A DNA stretch of 64,000 nucleotides from Aminobacter sp. J41 (GTDB lineage: Bacteria; Pseudomonadota; Alphaproteobacteria; Rhizobiales; Rhizobiaceae): the NCBI RefSeq assembly GCF_000526635.1, contig NZ_JAGL01000008.1, positions 62,001 to 126,000 on the forward strand, given 5' to 3'. A program made the translations under genes and the position numbers. Under the pieces are notes generated by a model that was not told the origin of the DNA, made no database searches, and saw only the letters and a program-made list of their open reading frames with translations. Positions 56,212-64,000 of this stretch are shown here, one piece after another (within the stretch, counting starts at the first letter, position 1; every line of letters starts with the position of its first letter).

Positions 56212-57225
56212 ATGAAGATCAATCGCAGAACCCTAGTGCTGGGCGCGTCCGCCCTGCCGCTGGTATCGACCATCCGCTACGCCGGCGCTCAGACTGCCGA
56301 GTTCAACTACAAATACGCCAACAACCTGCCGATCTCGCACCCGATGAACGTGCGCGCGCAGGAAGCGGTCGACAAGATCCGTGAAGAGACCGGGGGGCGC
56401 GTCGCCATCCAGATCTTCCCGTCGAACCAGCTTGGCGCCGACACCGACATGCTGAGCCAGGTGCGCTCCGGCGGTGTCGAGTTCTTCACCCTGTCGCCGC
56501 TGATCCTGTCGACGCTTGTGTCGAACGCCTCGATCAGCGGCATTGGCTTTGCCTTCCCAAGCTACGACCAGGTGTGGCCGGCAATGGACGGCGAGCTCGG
56601 CGCCTATGTACGCGGGGAAATCGAGAAGTCGAACCTCGTCGTCATGGAGAAGATCTGGGACAATGGCTTCCGTCAGATCACCTCGTCGGTGGGCCCGATC
56701 AACAATGCGGATGACCTCAAGGGCTTCAAGATCCGCGTCCCGGTGAGCCCGCTGTGGACCTCGATGTTCACCGCCTTCGAATCCGCCCCCGCCTCGATCA
56801 ACTTCGCAGAGGTCTATTCGGCACTGCAGACCGGCATCGTCGACGGCCAGGAAAACCCGCTCGCGATCATCTCCACCGCCAAGCTCTACGAGGTGCAGAA
56901 GTACCTCTCCGTCACCAACCACATGTGGGACGGCTTCTGGTTCCTTGCCAACAAGCGCGCCTGGGAGCGCCTGCCGGAGGACTTGCGCGAGATCGTGGCG
57001 AAGAACATCAACGAAGCGGCGGTCAAGGAGCGCGAGGACGTGGCTGCGCTCAATGCCTCGCTGCTCGGTGAGCTCGAGAAGCAGGGCATGGTCATCAACC
57101 AGCCTGACACCGCGACCTTCCGCCAGAAGCTGACGGATGCCGGCTTCTACGGCGAGTGGAAGAACACCTACGGCGAAGAAGCCTGGGCGATCCTCGAAAA
57201 GGCCGTCGGCACCAAACTCGGTTAG
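56212..57225 (+). CDS. TRAP transporter substrate-binding protein, DctP
   Basis: A 337-residue periplasmic binding protein. A Tat- or Sec-like signal (RRTLVLGASALPLVSTI, after MKIN) is followed by the DctP fold: YANNLPISHPMNVRAQEAVD, IFPSNQLGADTDML and the central GFKIRVPVSPLWTSMF with the conserved Arg that binds a carboxylate, then VDGQENPLAIISTAKLYEVQ. AGGAGGAGG 9 bp upstream of ATG supports the start. It lies 34 bp after the permease gene and ends in a terminator at 57246. The ligand is an organic acid of unknown identity. Confidence 0.95.
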   Translation: MKINRRTLVLGASALPLVSTIRYAGAQTAEFNYKYANNLPISHPMNVRAQEAVDKIREETGGRVAIQIFPSNQLGADTDMLSQVRSGGVEFFTLSPLILSTLVSNASISGIGFAFPSYDQVWPAMDGELGAYVRGEIEKSNLVVMEKIWDNGFRQITSSVGPINNADDLKGFKIRVPVSPLWTSMFTAFESAPASINFAEVYSALQTGIVDGQENPLAIISTAKLYEVQKYLSVTNHMWDGFWFLANKRAWERLPEDLREIVAKNINEAAVKEREDVAALNASLLGELEKQGMVINQPDTATFRQKLTDAGFYGEWKNTYGEEAWAILEKAVGTKLG

Positions 57226-57245
57226 TTCGGGCAGCGAAAGCATCG

Positions 57246-57274
57246 CGGGCGGACCTCTGGCCCGCCCGTCTTTT
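57246..57274 (+). terminator. Terminator after dctP
   Basis: CGGGCGG (57246-57252) pairs with CCGCCCG (57262-57268) across a 9-base loop and is followed by TCTTTT. It may cut transcription between the transporter and the downstream enzymes, giving higher transporter levels. Confidence 0.65.
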
Positions 57275-57302
57275 GCGTCGGCATTGAGTAGGTGCGGGAA
57301 AG

Positions 57303-58115
57303 ATGCGGAACGTAAAGGGACGTCTCGAAGGAAAATCAGCCATCGTGTTTGGCGCCGGCTCATCCGGCCCCGGCTGGGGAAACGGCAAGGCGGCGGCAGT
57401 GGCATTTGCACGCGAAGGCGCACGTGTCGCCTGCGTCGACCTCGTCGCCGAGGCTGCGGAGGAAACGGCGTCGATCATCCGCGACGAAGGCTATGAAGCG
57501 ATCTCGGTCCAGGCAGACGTTACCGACCTTGCCTCGGTAGAAGCCGCGGCAGCAAAGGTGGCGAACGCCTTCGGCGGCATCTCGATCCTGCACAACAATG
57601 TCGGCGTCACCCACATGGGCGGGCCGGTGGAGCTCGACGAGCAGGAATTCCAGGCCGCGCTCGACCTGAATATCGGCCCGGTCTACCGCACCTCGAAGGC
57701 GGTGCTGCCCTACATGCTCAAGGCCGGCGGCGGCGTGATCATCAACATCTCCTCGCTCGCGGCGATCCGCTACATCGGCTACCCCTACTTCGCCTACTAC
57801 GCGACCAAGGCGGCGGTGAACCAGGCGACCGTTGCCCTCGCCATGCAGTATGCGCGGCAGGGAATCCGAGCCAACTGCATCATGCCGGGCCTCATCGACA
57901 CGCCGCTGATCTACAACCAGATTTCCGGACAGTACGGCTCGGTCGAGGAAATGGTCGCTGCGCGCGACGCGATGGTGCCGCTCGGTAAGATGGGCACCGC
58001 GTGGGACGTCGCTGCCGCAGCCGTATTCCTCGCCTCGGACGAGGCCAAGTTCATTACCGGCGTGTGCCTGCCCGTTGACGGGGGCCAGAGCTGCGCCGCA
58101 GCCGGGCCTGCCTGA
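57303..58115 (+). CDS. SDR-family oxidoreductase
   Basis: A 270-residue short-chain dehydrogenase. The nucleotide-binding loop is GAGSSGPGWGNGKA, with more residues between the glycines than the classical TGxxxGxG; LHNNVGVTHMGG is the NNxG motif, INISSLAAIRYIGYPYFAYYATK carries (in parts) Ser, Tyr and Lys, and MPGLIDTP follows. Aspartate after the second strand (ACVDLV) suggests NAD. The IclR gene starts right after its stop. Likely oxidises an alcohol or hydroxyacid intermediate of the island's pathway. Confidence 0.9.
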   Translation: MRNVKGRLEGKSAIVFGAGSSGPGWGNGKAAAVAFAREGARVACVDLVAEAAEETASIIRDEGYEAISVQADVTDLASVEAAAAKVANAFGGISILHNNVGVTHMGGPVELDEQEFQAALDLNIGPVYRTSKAVLPYMLKAGGGVIINISSLAAIRYIGYPYFAYYATKAAVNQATVALAMQYARQGIRANCIMPGLIDTPLIYNQISGQYGSVEEMVAARDAMVPLGKMGTAWDVAAAAVFLASDEAKFITGVCLPVDGGQSCAAAGPA

Positions 58116-58116
58116 A

Positions 58117-58968
58117 ATGAACCTCGCCGGCGAACGCGATGTAACCGGCTCCCAGAGCGTCGACCGGGCGCTCACGCTTCTGTCGATGGTGGGCCGGCAT
58201 GCTGACCGCGGTGTTTCGCTCTCCCGGATCGTCGAGCAAAGCGGCCTCAACAAGCCAACCTGTCGGCGCCTGCTTCTGGCGCTGATGCGCGCGGGGCTCG
58301 TCGAACAGGACGAAGAGAGCCGCCGATACTACCTTGGCCAGGAATCTTATGTCCTCGGAAGCCTTGCCTCGCGCCGCTTCGGGCTGTTGCAGCTGTCGAT
58401 GGAAAGCCTGCTCCGCCTGTCGCGGAGCACGGAGGACTCAAGCTTCCTGTCGGTGCGGCGCGACACCTTCGCCGTGTGTCTCCACCGCGAGGAAGGCACC
58501 TACCCTGTCCGCACGCACGCGCTCCAGGCTGGTTTCGAGCATCCGCTCGGGGTCGGCGCCGGCTCGCTCGCCATGCTCGCGGCACTTCCTGACGACGAGG
58601 TCGAGGCGACGCTCGCGGCGAACGCGCTCGTACTCGCCGAGCAATTTCCGATGCTGCCGGCGGACCGCATCCGCGCCGACGTCGCGGACACACGCGCCAA
58701 AGGCTACGCGCTCAACCCCGGCCGCATCTTCGCCAATTCCTGGGGGATCGGCGTCGCGCTGAAGACGCCGGAGGGCCACCTCGCCGGTGCGCTCAGCATC
58801 GCCGCGATCGACAGCCGCATGCAGGAGAAGCGCCAGCAGGAACTGGCCGGATACCTTTTGCAGGAGGCGCGACTGGTCGAAGCGCGCATCGCCCAGATGT
58901 TCGCTACCCGCCAGGACAGCCGCAACACCGCCTCACCCCGAATGCCTGATAGGAGAGCAAACAGATGA
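58117..58968 (+). CDS. IclR-family transcriptional regulator
   Basis: A 283-residue regulator: winged helix (about 10-75: QSVDRALTLLSMVG, SLSRIVEQSGLNKPTCRRLLLAL) and IclR effector domain (about 85-260: YVLGSLASRRFG, HPLGVGAGSLAMLAALP). Start at 58117 follows the SDR stop by one base; the 14-residue extension is rejected. ATGA overlaps the acyl-CoA ligase gene, so the regulator is embedded in the operon it probably controls, with ligand likely an intermediate or substrate. Confidence 0.92.
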   Translation: MNLAGERDVTGSQSVDRALTLLSMVGRHADRGVSLSRIVEQSGLNKPTCRRLLLALMRAGLVEQDEESRRYYLGQESYVLGSLASRRFGLLQLSMESLLRLSRSTEDSSFLSVRRDTFAVCLHREEGTYPVRTHALQAGFEHPLGVGAGSLAMLAALPDDEVEATLAANALVLAEQFPMLPADRIRADVADTRAKGYALNPGRIFANSWGIGVALKTPEGHLAGALSIAAIDSRMQEKRQQELAGYLLQEARLVEARIAQMFATRQDSRNTASPRMPDRRANR

Positions 58969-60554
58969 CACCAAGCACCACCAGGGTGATGAACCTGTCG
59001 CACTTCCTGACCCAGGCTGCGCAGCGCGATCCGGATGGCATCGGCTTCGTGTGGGGTGATGACACCTGGACCTGGGGTGAGATGGAAGCGCGCGTCAACG
59101 CGATGGCGAGCGCGTTGCGCGCTGAGTTCGGCGTGAAGAAGGGCGAACGCGTGCTGGTGCAGTCGTCGAACTGCCTGCAGATGTTCGAGTCGATGTTTGC
59201 CTGCTTCCGTGTCGGTGCCGTGTGGGTGCCGACGAACTTTCGCCAGACGCCGGACGAAGTGGCCTATCTTGCGCAGGCGAGCGGCGCGGTCGGCATGATC
59301 TGCCATGCCTCCTTCCCGGCCCACGCCTCGACCTGCCGGCAGGCCTCGCCAGCCATGCGCTTCGTCATCGCCATCGGCAATGCAGACTTCGGCGAGGACT
59401 ATGACGCAATCGTCGCGCGCCACCGAGGCGAAATTGTCCGCGACGAGCCCGTCGAACGCGACGATCCGTGCTGGTTCTTCTTCACCTCCGGCACGACCGG
59501 CAAGCCGAAGGCCGCAGTCCTAACCCACGGCCAGATGGCCTTCGTGGTGACAAACCATCTCTGCGACCTGATGCCGGGCACCGGCCCCGGCGACGCCTCG
59601 ATCGTCGTTGCGCCGCTTTCGCATGGCGCGGGCGTCCACCAGCTGGTGCAGGTCGCGCACGGGGTTAAGACAATCCTGCCTCGCAGCGACCGCTTCGATC
59701 CAAACCTGATCTGGTCTTTGGTCGAGAAATGGCGGGTAACGAACCTCTTTACCGTGCCAACCATCGTCAAGATGCTGGTCGAGGACCCGGCGGTCGACCG
59801 TTACGACCACTCCTCGCTGCGCTACGTGATCTATGCGGGTGCGCCGATGTATCGCGAGGACCAGAAGCGGGCGCTCGAGAAGCTGGGCCCGGTGCTGGTG
59901 CAGTACTTCGGTCTCGGCGAGGTCACAGGCAACATCACCGTGCTGTCGCCCGCCCTTCACACGCTGGAAGACGGACCACATGCCCGCATCGGCACCTGCG
60001 GCTTCGCACGCACCGGCATGCAGGTCGAGATCCAGAACGGCGCCGGCGAACCGGTGCCGCGCGGCGAGACGGGCGAAATCTGCGTGATCGGACCTGCCGT
60101 GTTCGCGGGCTACTACAACAATCCGGAAGCCAACGCGAAGGCGTTCCGCAACGGCTGGTTCCGCACCGGAGACCTCGGCCACATGGACGAACAGGGGTTT
60201 GTCTACATCACTGGCCGCGCTTCGGACATGTACATCTCCGGCGGCTCCAACATCTATCCGCGCGAGATCGAGGAAAAGATCCTGCAGCATCCCGCCATCA
60301 GCGAGGTGGCGGTGCTGGGCGTGCCCGATCCCGTATGGGGCGAAGTCGGCATTGCGGTGTGTGTCCCGCGCGAGGGTCATTCTCCGGCAGAGGCCGAACT
60401 GCGCGGCTGGCTGGAGGACAAGATCGCCCGCTACAAGATGCCCAAGCGTTTCGTCTTCTGGAATGAGATGCCGAAGTCAGCCTATGGCAAGATTGCCAAG
60501 AAGCTGATCCGTGAAGAGCTCGAGCGGCGCGGCGAGCTGGAGTCCGCGGCATGA
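58965..60554 (+). CDS. Acyl-CoA synthetase (AMP-forming)
   Basis: A 529-residue ANL-superfamily ligase. The P-loop is FFTSGTTGKPKAAVLTHGQM (about 172-191), the A5 motif YFGLGEVTGNI, A7 FRTGDLGHMDEQGF and A8 GRASDMYISGGSNIYPREIEE; the C-terminal Lys is in MPKSAYGKIAKK. It should activate a carboxylic acid with ATP and CoA. The active-site sequence does not show the substrate; the neighbourhood implies an imported organic acid. Start and stop overlap the neighbours by ATGA. Confidence 0.93.
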   Translation: MTPSTTRVMNLSHFLTQAAQRDPDGIGFVWGDDTWTWGEMEARVNAMASALRAEFGVKKGERVLVQSSNCLQMFESMFACFRVGAVWVPTNFRQTPDEVAYLAQASGAVGMICHASFPAHASTCRQASPAMRFVIAIGNADFGEDYDAIVARHRGEIVRDEPVERDDPCWFFFTSGTTGKPKAAVLTHGQMAFVVTNHLCDLMPGTGPGDASIVVAPLSHGAGVHQLVQVAHGVKTILPRSDRFDPNLIWSLVEKWRVTNLFTVPTIVKMLVEDPAVDRYDHSSLRYVIYAGAPMYREDQKRALEKLGPVLVQYFGLGEVTGNITVLSPALHTLEDGPHARIGTCGFARTGMQVEIQNGAGEPVPRGETGEICVIGPAVFAGYYNNPEANAKAFRNGWFRTGDLGHMDEQGFVYITGRASDMYISGGSNIYPREIEEKILQHPAISEVAVLGVPDPVWGEVGIAVCVPREGHSPAEAELRGWLEDKIARYKMPKRFVFWNEMPKSAYGKIAKKLIREELERRGELESAA

Positions 60555-61294
60555 GCGGCGCGGTCATCATCACCGGCGGTGCCTGCGGCATCGGCTTCGA
60601 GACCGCCCGCATCCTTAATGAGCGTGGCTGGAGCCCTCACCTCATAGACCTTCGGCGCGAGGCGCTGGTCGAGGCCTGCAGCAAGCTTGGCTTGCCTGTC
60701 GACGCCACCTTCGCCCTCAACGTGACCGACGAGGCCGCTGTGGAAGAGGCCGTCGTCGCAATCGCCGCGCGGGGTCGGATCGCCGGGGTCGTGAACTGTG
60801 CAGGCATCGGCGCCGACAAGCCGCTGACGGAGACCAGCGTCGATGAATTCCGGCGCATCATCGAGGTGAACCTGACAGGCACCTTCATCGTCTCGCGCGC
60901 AGCAGCAAGGCACTGGCTGGCAAAGGGCGAGCAGGGAGCGATCGTCAACATCAGCTCGATCTCGGGAATGATTGGAAACAAGGGCCGCAGCGCCTATGGC
61001 GCGTCGAAGGGCGCGGTGAACACCATGACGATGGTGCTCGCCAACGAACTCGGGCCTGCCGGCATCCGGGTCAATGCGGTCGCGCCTGGCCCGATCGACA
61101 CGGCACTCGCACGCGCCATCCACACCGACGACGTTCGCCAGCAATGGCATGCGCGCGTGCCGCTGCGCCGCTATGGCGAACCGCATGAAATCGCGCGCGT
61201 CGTCGCCTTCCTGCTGTCGGACGAGGCGAGCTACGTCAACGGCCACATCCTCGCCGCCGACGGCGGTTTTGTCACCGCGGGGCTCGCGAACTAA
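60551..61294 (+). CDS. SDR-family oxidoreductase
   Basis: A 247-residue classical SDR. GGACGIG (from about residue 9) is the dinucleotide motif, NCAGIG the NAG site, INISSISGMIGNKGRSAYGASK carries (in parts) the Ser-Tyr-Lys triad and VAPGPIDTALA closes the active site. Asp after strand two (HLIDLR) suggests NAD. It overlaps the ligase gene by ATGA and shares base 61294 with the PPC gene start. Probably a hydroxyacyl-type dehydrogenation step. Confidence 0.92.
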   Translation: MSGAVIITGGACGIGFETARILNERGWSPHLIDLRREALVEACSKLGLPVDATFALNVTDEAAVEEAVVAIAARGRIAGVVNCAGIGADKPLTETSVDEFRRIIEVNLTGTFIVSRAAARHWLAKGEQGAIVNISSISGMIGNKGRSAYGASKGAVNTMTMVLANELGPAGIRVNAVAPGPIDTALARAIHTDDVRQQWHARVPLRRYGEPHEIARVVAFLLSDEASYVNGHILAADGGFVTAGLAN

Positions 61295-62142
61295 TGCGCT
61301 ACCTCAAGCATCCCGGCCCTGTCGCGGCAGAGCGTGAGCAATCTGCTCGCTGCCGAGCGACGCAGCTATCGTTGCGGCTCGCGAAGGGGCAGAGCGTCAA
61401 CGCGGCCATCACCGGCACACTCGCCAACGCTGGCTTTTCCGCCGGCCACGTGCATCTCGAAAACGTGGCGATCTGGCCGATGCGCTACGTCATTCCGGCG
61501 GCCTCGCCTGACGACAGCCACGTTGCCTGGTACAGCGAGACATATGCGCCCGACGGCGTCGTCATCATCGAGCGCGCCGGCGTCATTGCCGGCATTCGCG
61601 ACGGTGCGCCGTTCATCCACTGTCATGGCATCTGGATCGATGAGGCGGGCAACCGCCGCGCCGGGCACTTGCTGCCACACGAGGCGTTCATCGCTGAGGA
61701 TGCGACGGTGCGGGCCTGGGGCATCAAAGGCGCGAACTACATTGCACGTGACGATGCGGAGACCAATTTCAAGCTGTTCGCAGCCGAGGCAACCGGCCAT
61801 GAGGTCGCCGCCCCCAACGCGCTTGCAGTGACCATTCGCCCGAATGGCGACATCTCACTTGCGATCGAGGCGTTGTGTAGCCGCCACGGCATCACGCAGG
61901 CCCAAATCCTTGGTGTCGGTAGCCTCAACGAGATCGATTTCGACGACGGCCGGCGCGTCGCCTCCTATGCGACTGAAGTCTTCATCGACGACGGCCGCAT
62001 CTTCACGACGGATGGCAGATTGCAGAGCCAGCTCGATGTTTCGCTCGTTGATCTGCGCGGGGCGATTCACAGCGGCCGCCTTATGAACGGCCAGAATCCT
62101 GTCTGCGTTACTTTCGAGTTGCTGATCGTCACCGACGACTGA
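61294..62142 (+). CDS. Tandem PPC/DUF296-domain protein
   Basis: A 282-residue soluble protein with two PPC/DUF296-like domains (about 20-150 and 155-282). In the first, AAITGTLANAGFSAGHVHL and PFIHCHGIWIDEAGNRRAGHLLPH supply several His residues in the pattern of PPC metal-site proteins; the second has ALAVTIRPNGDISLAIEAL and ILGVGSLNEIDF but fewer His. Stand-alone bacterial PPC proteins are mostly uncharacterised. As last gene of a coupled operon with a CoA ligase and two dehydrogenases, an enzymatic or regulatory role in the same pathway is likely. Sequence reading gives no reaction. Confidence 0.8.
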   Translation: MRYLKHPGPVAAEREQSARCRATQLSLRLAKGQSVNAAITGTLANAGFSAGHVHLENVAIWPMRYVIPAASPDDSHVAWYSETYAPDGVVIIERAGVIAGIRDGAPFIHCHGIWIDEAGNRRAGHLLPHEAFIAEDATVRAWGIKGANYIARDDAETNFKLFAAEATGHEVAAPNALAVTIRPNGDISLAIEALCSRHGITQAQILGVGSLNEIDFDDGRRVASYATEVFIDDGRIFTTDGRLQSQLDVSLVDLRGAIHSGRLMNGQNPVCVTFELLIVTDD

Positions 62143-62205
62143 GGGTAAGCGGTCAGCAGGATTTTGGAAATGGGCCACCCGTCCGGCGGCCCTTGTCGGA
62201 AACCC

Positions 62206-62784
62206 TCAATACACCGGCTCTTCATAGAGCATCGTCTCGCCGTCGTGCAGCGACTTGATCTGCGCGGTGCCGTTCGAGGAAATGGCGACCTTCATGCGGA
62301 AGGAGCGGGTGCGCAGGTCGCGCTCAATCTGGCGGCCCTCGCCCTCCGGCACATAAAAGCGCTCGATGCCGTAGGTCACGCGCACGGCGTCGCTTTCCCA
62401 GCGCGCGAAGTATGCCGTGCCACGGATGTCGACTTCCGCGTCAGACAGCGCCGCTGCGGCGGGCGCATCGACCGAGGCCGCGACCGGCTGCCAGATGCCG
62501 TCCCCGCCTTCCTTCAGGCGAATGAAGACGGTGCGTTCTACGCTGTCATTCTCGGGCAGCGCCGGAGTATTCGCGAACAGCGATACCGGCACCCGGCTGA
62601 TGTTGTAACTGAGGATGACATAGTCGCCGCGCAGAAGATCGCGCGGGTCGACCGGCTCGACGGAGAGCACGATCTCGCGGCCTTCGCGCAGGATCTGAGC
62701 GCGGCCGAGGATGGTCCAGCTCAGGAACGCGATCTGGACTAGTGCGACGAGGATCGCGACGGGGATCAGCCAGCGCCGGTTCAT
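62206..62784 (-). CDS. GDYXXLXY-domain membrane-anchored protein
   Basis: A 192-residue protein with one N-terminal membrane helix (WLIPVAILVALVQIAFLSWTI) and an extracytoplasmic domain containing RGDYVILSYNISRVP, the GDYxxLxY signature. Such proteins pair with DUF2157 and DUF4401 membrane proteins; function unknown. The start overlaps the end of the DUF2157 gene by ATGA, so both are one operon. Confidence 0.9.
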   Translation of the reverse strand: MNRRWLIPVAILVALVQIAFLSWTILGRAQILREGREIVLSVEPVDPRDLLRGDYVILSYNISRVPVSLFANTPALPENDSVERTVFIRLKEGGDGIWQPVAASVDAPAAAALSDAEVDIRGTAYFARWESDAVRVTYGIERFYVPEGEGRQIERDLRTRSFRMKVAISSNGTAQIKSLHDGETMLYEEPVY

Positions 62785-63947
62785 CGTTTCGCTCCTTCAG
62801 CTGTGCCAAAACGCCGTTCGAGGCGGCCGATGAGCCAGGCCAGCGCCGAAAGAACGATGCCGCCGAGGATGAAGAAGCCGGCGGTGCCGAGCATCGAACC
62901 CAGCATGACGACGTAAAGCATGCCGAGCAGGACGATGAAGGCGGCGTAGGCGAGCCAGCGCAGCAGCCGGCTTTCGTGTCCCGACAGCAGCAGCGCCGCG
63001 ATGATGCCGGCAAAGATGACGATCGAGGCAAGGACAAAGCCGTCGGTGTCGACATGAAGAAGCTGCACCATGCCGCCGGCAACGAGGAAGGCGAAGAGAC
63101 CGTGCACAGCCGCGGTGCTGCCGAGGCCGGTAAATTTTTGTGCAGCTTCGGGCCGCAGAAGATCGAAGCCGAACAAGGCGATGCCGAAGGCGCCCAGGAT
63201 CAGCGGCGCAATGAGGTTTTCCTGGTCGAGGAAGTTGAGCGCGGCGACCAGTGACAGCGACAGCAGCAGCAAATGGCGCGCGTGGCGGCTGCGGGTCCAG
63301 AACGACAGCAGGTAGAGCACCGCAGCACCAGCAAGGTAGCCGAGGCTCGAACGCACCACCTCGTCGCCGCCCTCGCCCAGCTCCATGACGAGCCAGACGA
63401 TGGCAAGCAGCGCCGCGCCTGCCGTCAGATAGCGCGAGCATAGCGCACCCGCCGCAAGCGCGGTGCCCGCGCCCCAGACTAAAACTGCCTGCCGCTCGTC
63501 GCCGGACAGGTGATACATCTGGCCGATCAGCGCGATCGACGCGCCGAAAGCGGTGGCAGCAAGCACCCAAACGGATTCGGCCAGCGTGTCGCGGCCCTTC
63601 AGCTTCAGCCACGCGCCGCCGACATAGCCAAAGACCATCAGAGCAAACAGCAGGCCGACGCGCACGAGGCGCGGGATCATCTCCCAGTTGGCCGCGACGA
63701 TCAGCAGGATCGCGGCGGCGAACAGCGCAGCCGCCATGGTCGCGAGCACGACGCCGAAGGAAACGCCCCGATGGCGCTGTGACACGTCAAACGAAAGTTT
63801 CTCTGCCGTGGCCGCATCAATGAGGCCGGCCTTCGCCCAGCGTTCAATGTCGCCTTTGACCCTGGTGGCGTAGCTCGCCATCACCCTCTCCAATTGCGAC
63901 CGATGCTGGACTGCAACATCCGCCAGCCTCAGCCTGATTTCCGCCAC
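62781..63947 (-). CDS. DUF2157-domain multi-pass membrane protein
   Basis: A 388-residue protein. The cytoplasmic N-terminal DUF2157 part (about 20-65: VKGDIERWAKAGLIDAATAEKL) is followed by about 10-12 membrane helices to the C-terminus. No transport motif is recognised. Co-occurs with GDYXXLXY proteins in many proteobacteria. Met26 (63872) could be an alternative start. Upstream, 53 bp remain to the window edge with no further gene visible. Confidence 0.88.
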   Translation of the reverse strand: MAEIRLRLADVAVQHRSQLERVMASYATRVKGDIERWAKAGLIDAATAEKLSFDVSQRHRGVSFGVVLATMAAALFAAAILLIVAANWEMIPRLVRVGLLFALMVFGYVGGAWLKLKGRDTLAESVWVLAATAFGASIALIGQMYHLSGDERQAVLVWGAGTALAAGALCSRYLTAGAALLAIVWLVMELGEGGDEVVRSSLGYLAGAAVLYLLSFWTRSRHARHLLLLSLSLVAALNFLDQENLIAPLILGAFGIALFGFDLLRPEAAQKFTGLGSTAAVHGLFAFLVAGGMVQLLHVDTDGFVLASIVIFAGIIAALLLSGHESRLLRWLAYAAFIVLLGMLYVVMLGSMLGTAGFFILGGIVLSALAWLIGRLERRFGTAEGAKR

Positions 63948-64000
63948 GATTACGGCAACATAACCGCGTCGCCCATCTTTCGCCGCAAGCGTTGACGCCC

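Overview
The window is a 64 kb chromosomal segment of a high-GC alphaproteobacterium, most likely a Hyphomicrobiales (Rhizobiales) member near Mesorhizobium, Nitratireductor or other Phyllobacteriaceae. The evidence is the circularly permuted two-piece tmRNA with tag ANDNYAEARLAA next to an alpha-type sspB, a BA14K-family protein, an HWE-type histidine kinase, DUF4169 and RHH_4 small proteins, and the ilv, pdxJ, miaA/serB and hflKC/degP arrangements. I see no phage, IS, CRISPR or rRNA. Almost every base belongs to tightly packed chromosomal genes.

Region 1 (1-7.6 kb) is the most accessory-looking part. The 3' end of a large repetitive extracellular protein (alternating DUF4082 and cadherin/Ig-like units) is followed, with 4-base overlaps or gaps of a few bases, by a ZigA-like COG0523 metallochaperone GTPase, a 98-residue unknown protein, a HlyB-type ABC exporter with a degenerate C39 domain, and a HlyD adaptor. 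This reads as one type I secretion operon with an unexpected metal-chaperone member. A 27-codon membrane micro-ORF with a strong terminator follows. Region 2 (7.7-14.8 kb) holds a PAS-HWE sensor kinase, a MacA/MacB-like efflux or export system, a NUDIX-like protein, an EEP phosphodiesterase and a BA14K protein.

Region 3 (14.8-25 kb) carries branched-chain amino acid biosynthesis (ilvC; ilvI-ilvH) with a TetR regulator, Kup potassium transport, PdxJ, a SpoIIAA-like protein, a RecD-like helicase and a LysE exporter. ilvIH is preceded by a clear transcription attenuator: a 17-residue Ile/Leu/Val leader peptide starting almost at the predicted +1, alternative hairpins and a terminator. Region 4 (25-37.7 kb) contains a HerA-like ATPase, miaA and serB diverging from one CATG, a GNAT enzyme, degP/DUF2065/hflC/hflK, folA/DUF4424/thyA, tmRNA, sspB and small proteins.

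Region 5 (37.7-54 kb) has a PAS-GAF-PAS-GGDEF-EAL protein, tRNA-Val(CAC), an L,D-transpeptidase, class I fumarase, rhodanese, MarR, a frame-disrupted rrf2-type regulator, an aldehyde dehydrogenase, map, a radC interrupted by an in-frame TAG, trigger factor, tRNA-Leu(UAG), and a TlpA-like thioredoxin coupled to a Tat-exported transglutaminase-like protein. Region 6 (54-62.2 kb) is a catabolic island: fused DctQM and DctP TRAP transporter, SDR, IclR, acyl-CoA ligase, second SDR and a tandem PPC/DUF296 protein, probably for uptake and CoA-dependent breakdown of an unidentified organic acid. The window ends with a GDYXXLXY/DUF2157 membrane pair.
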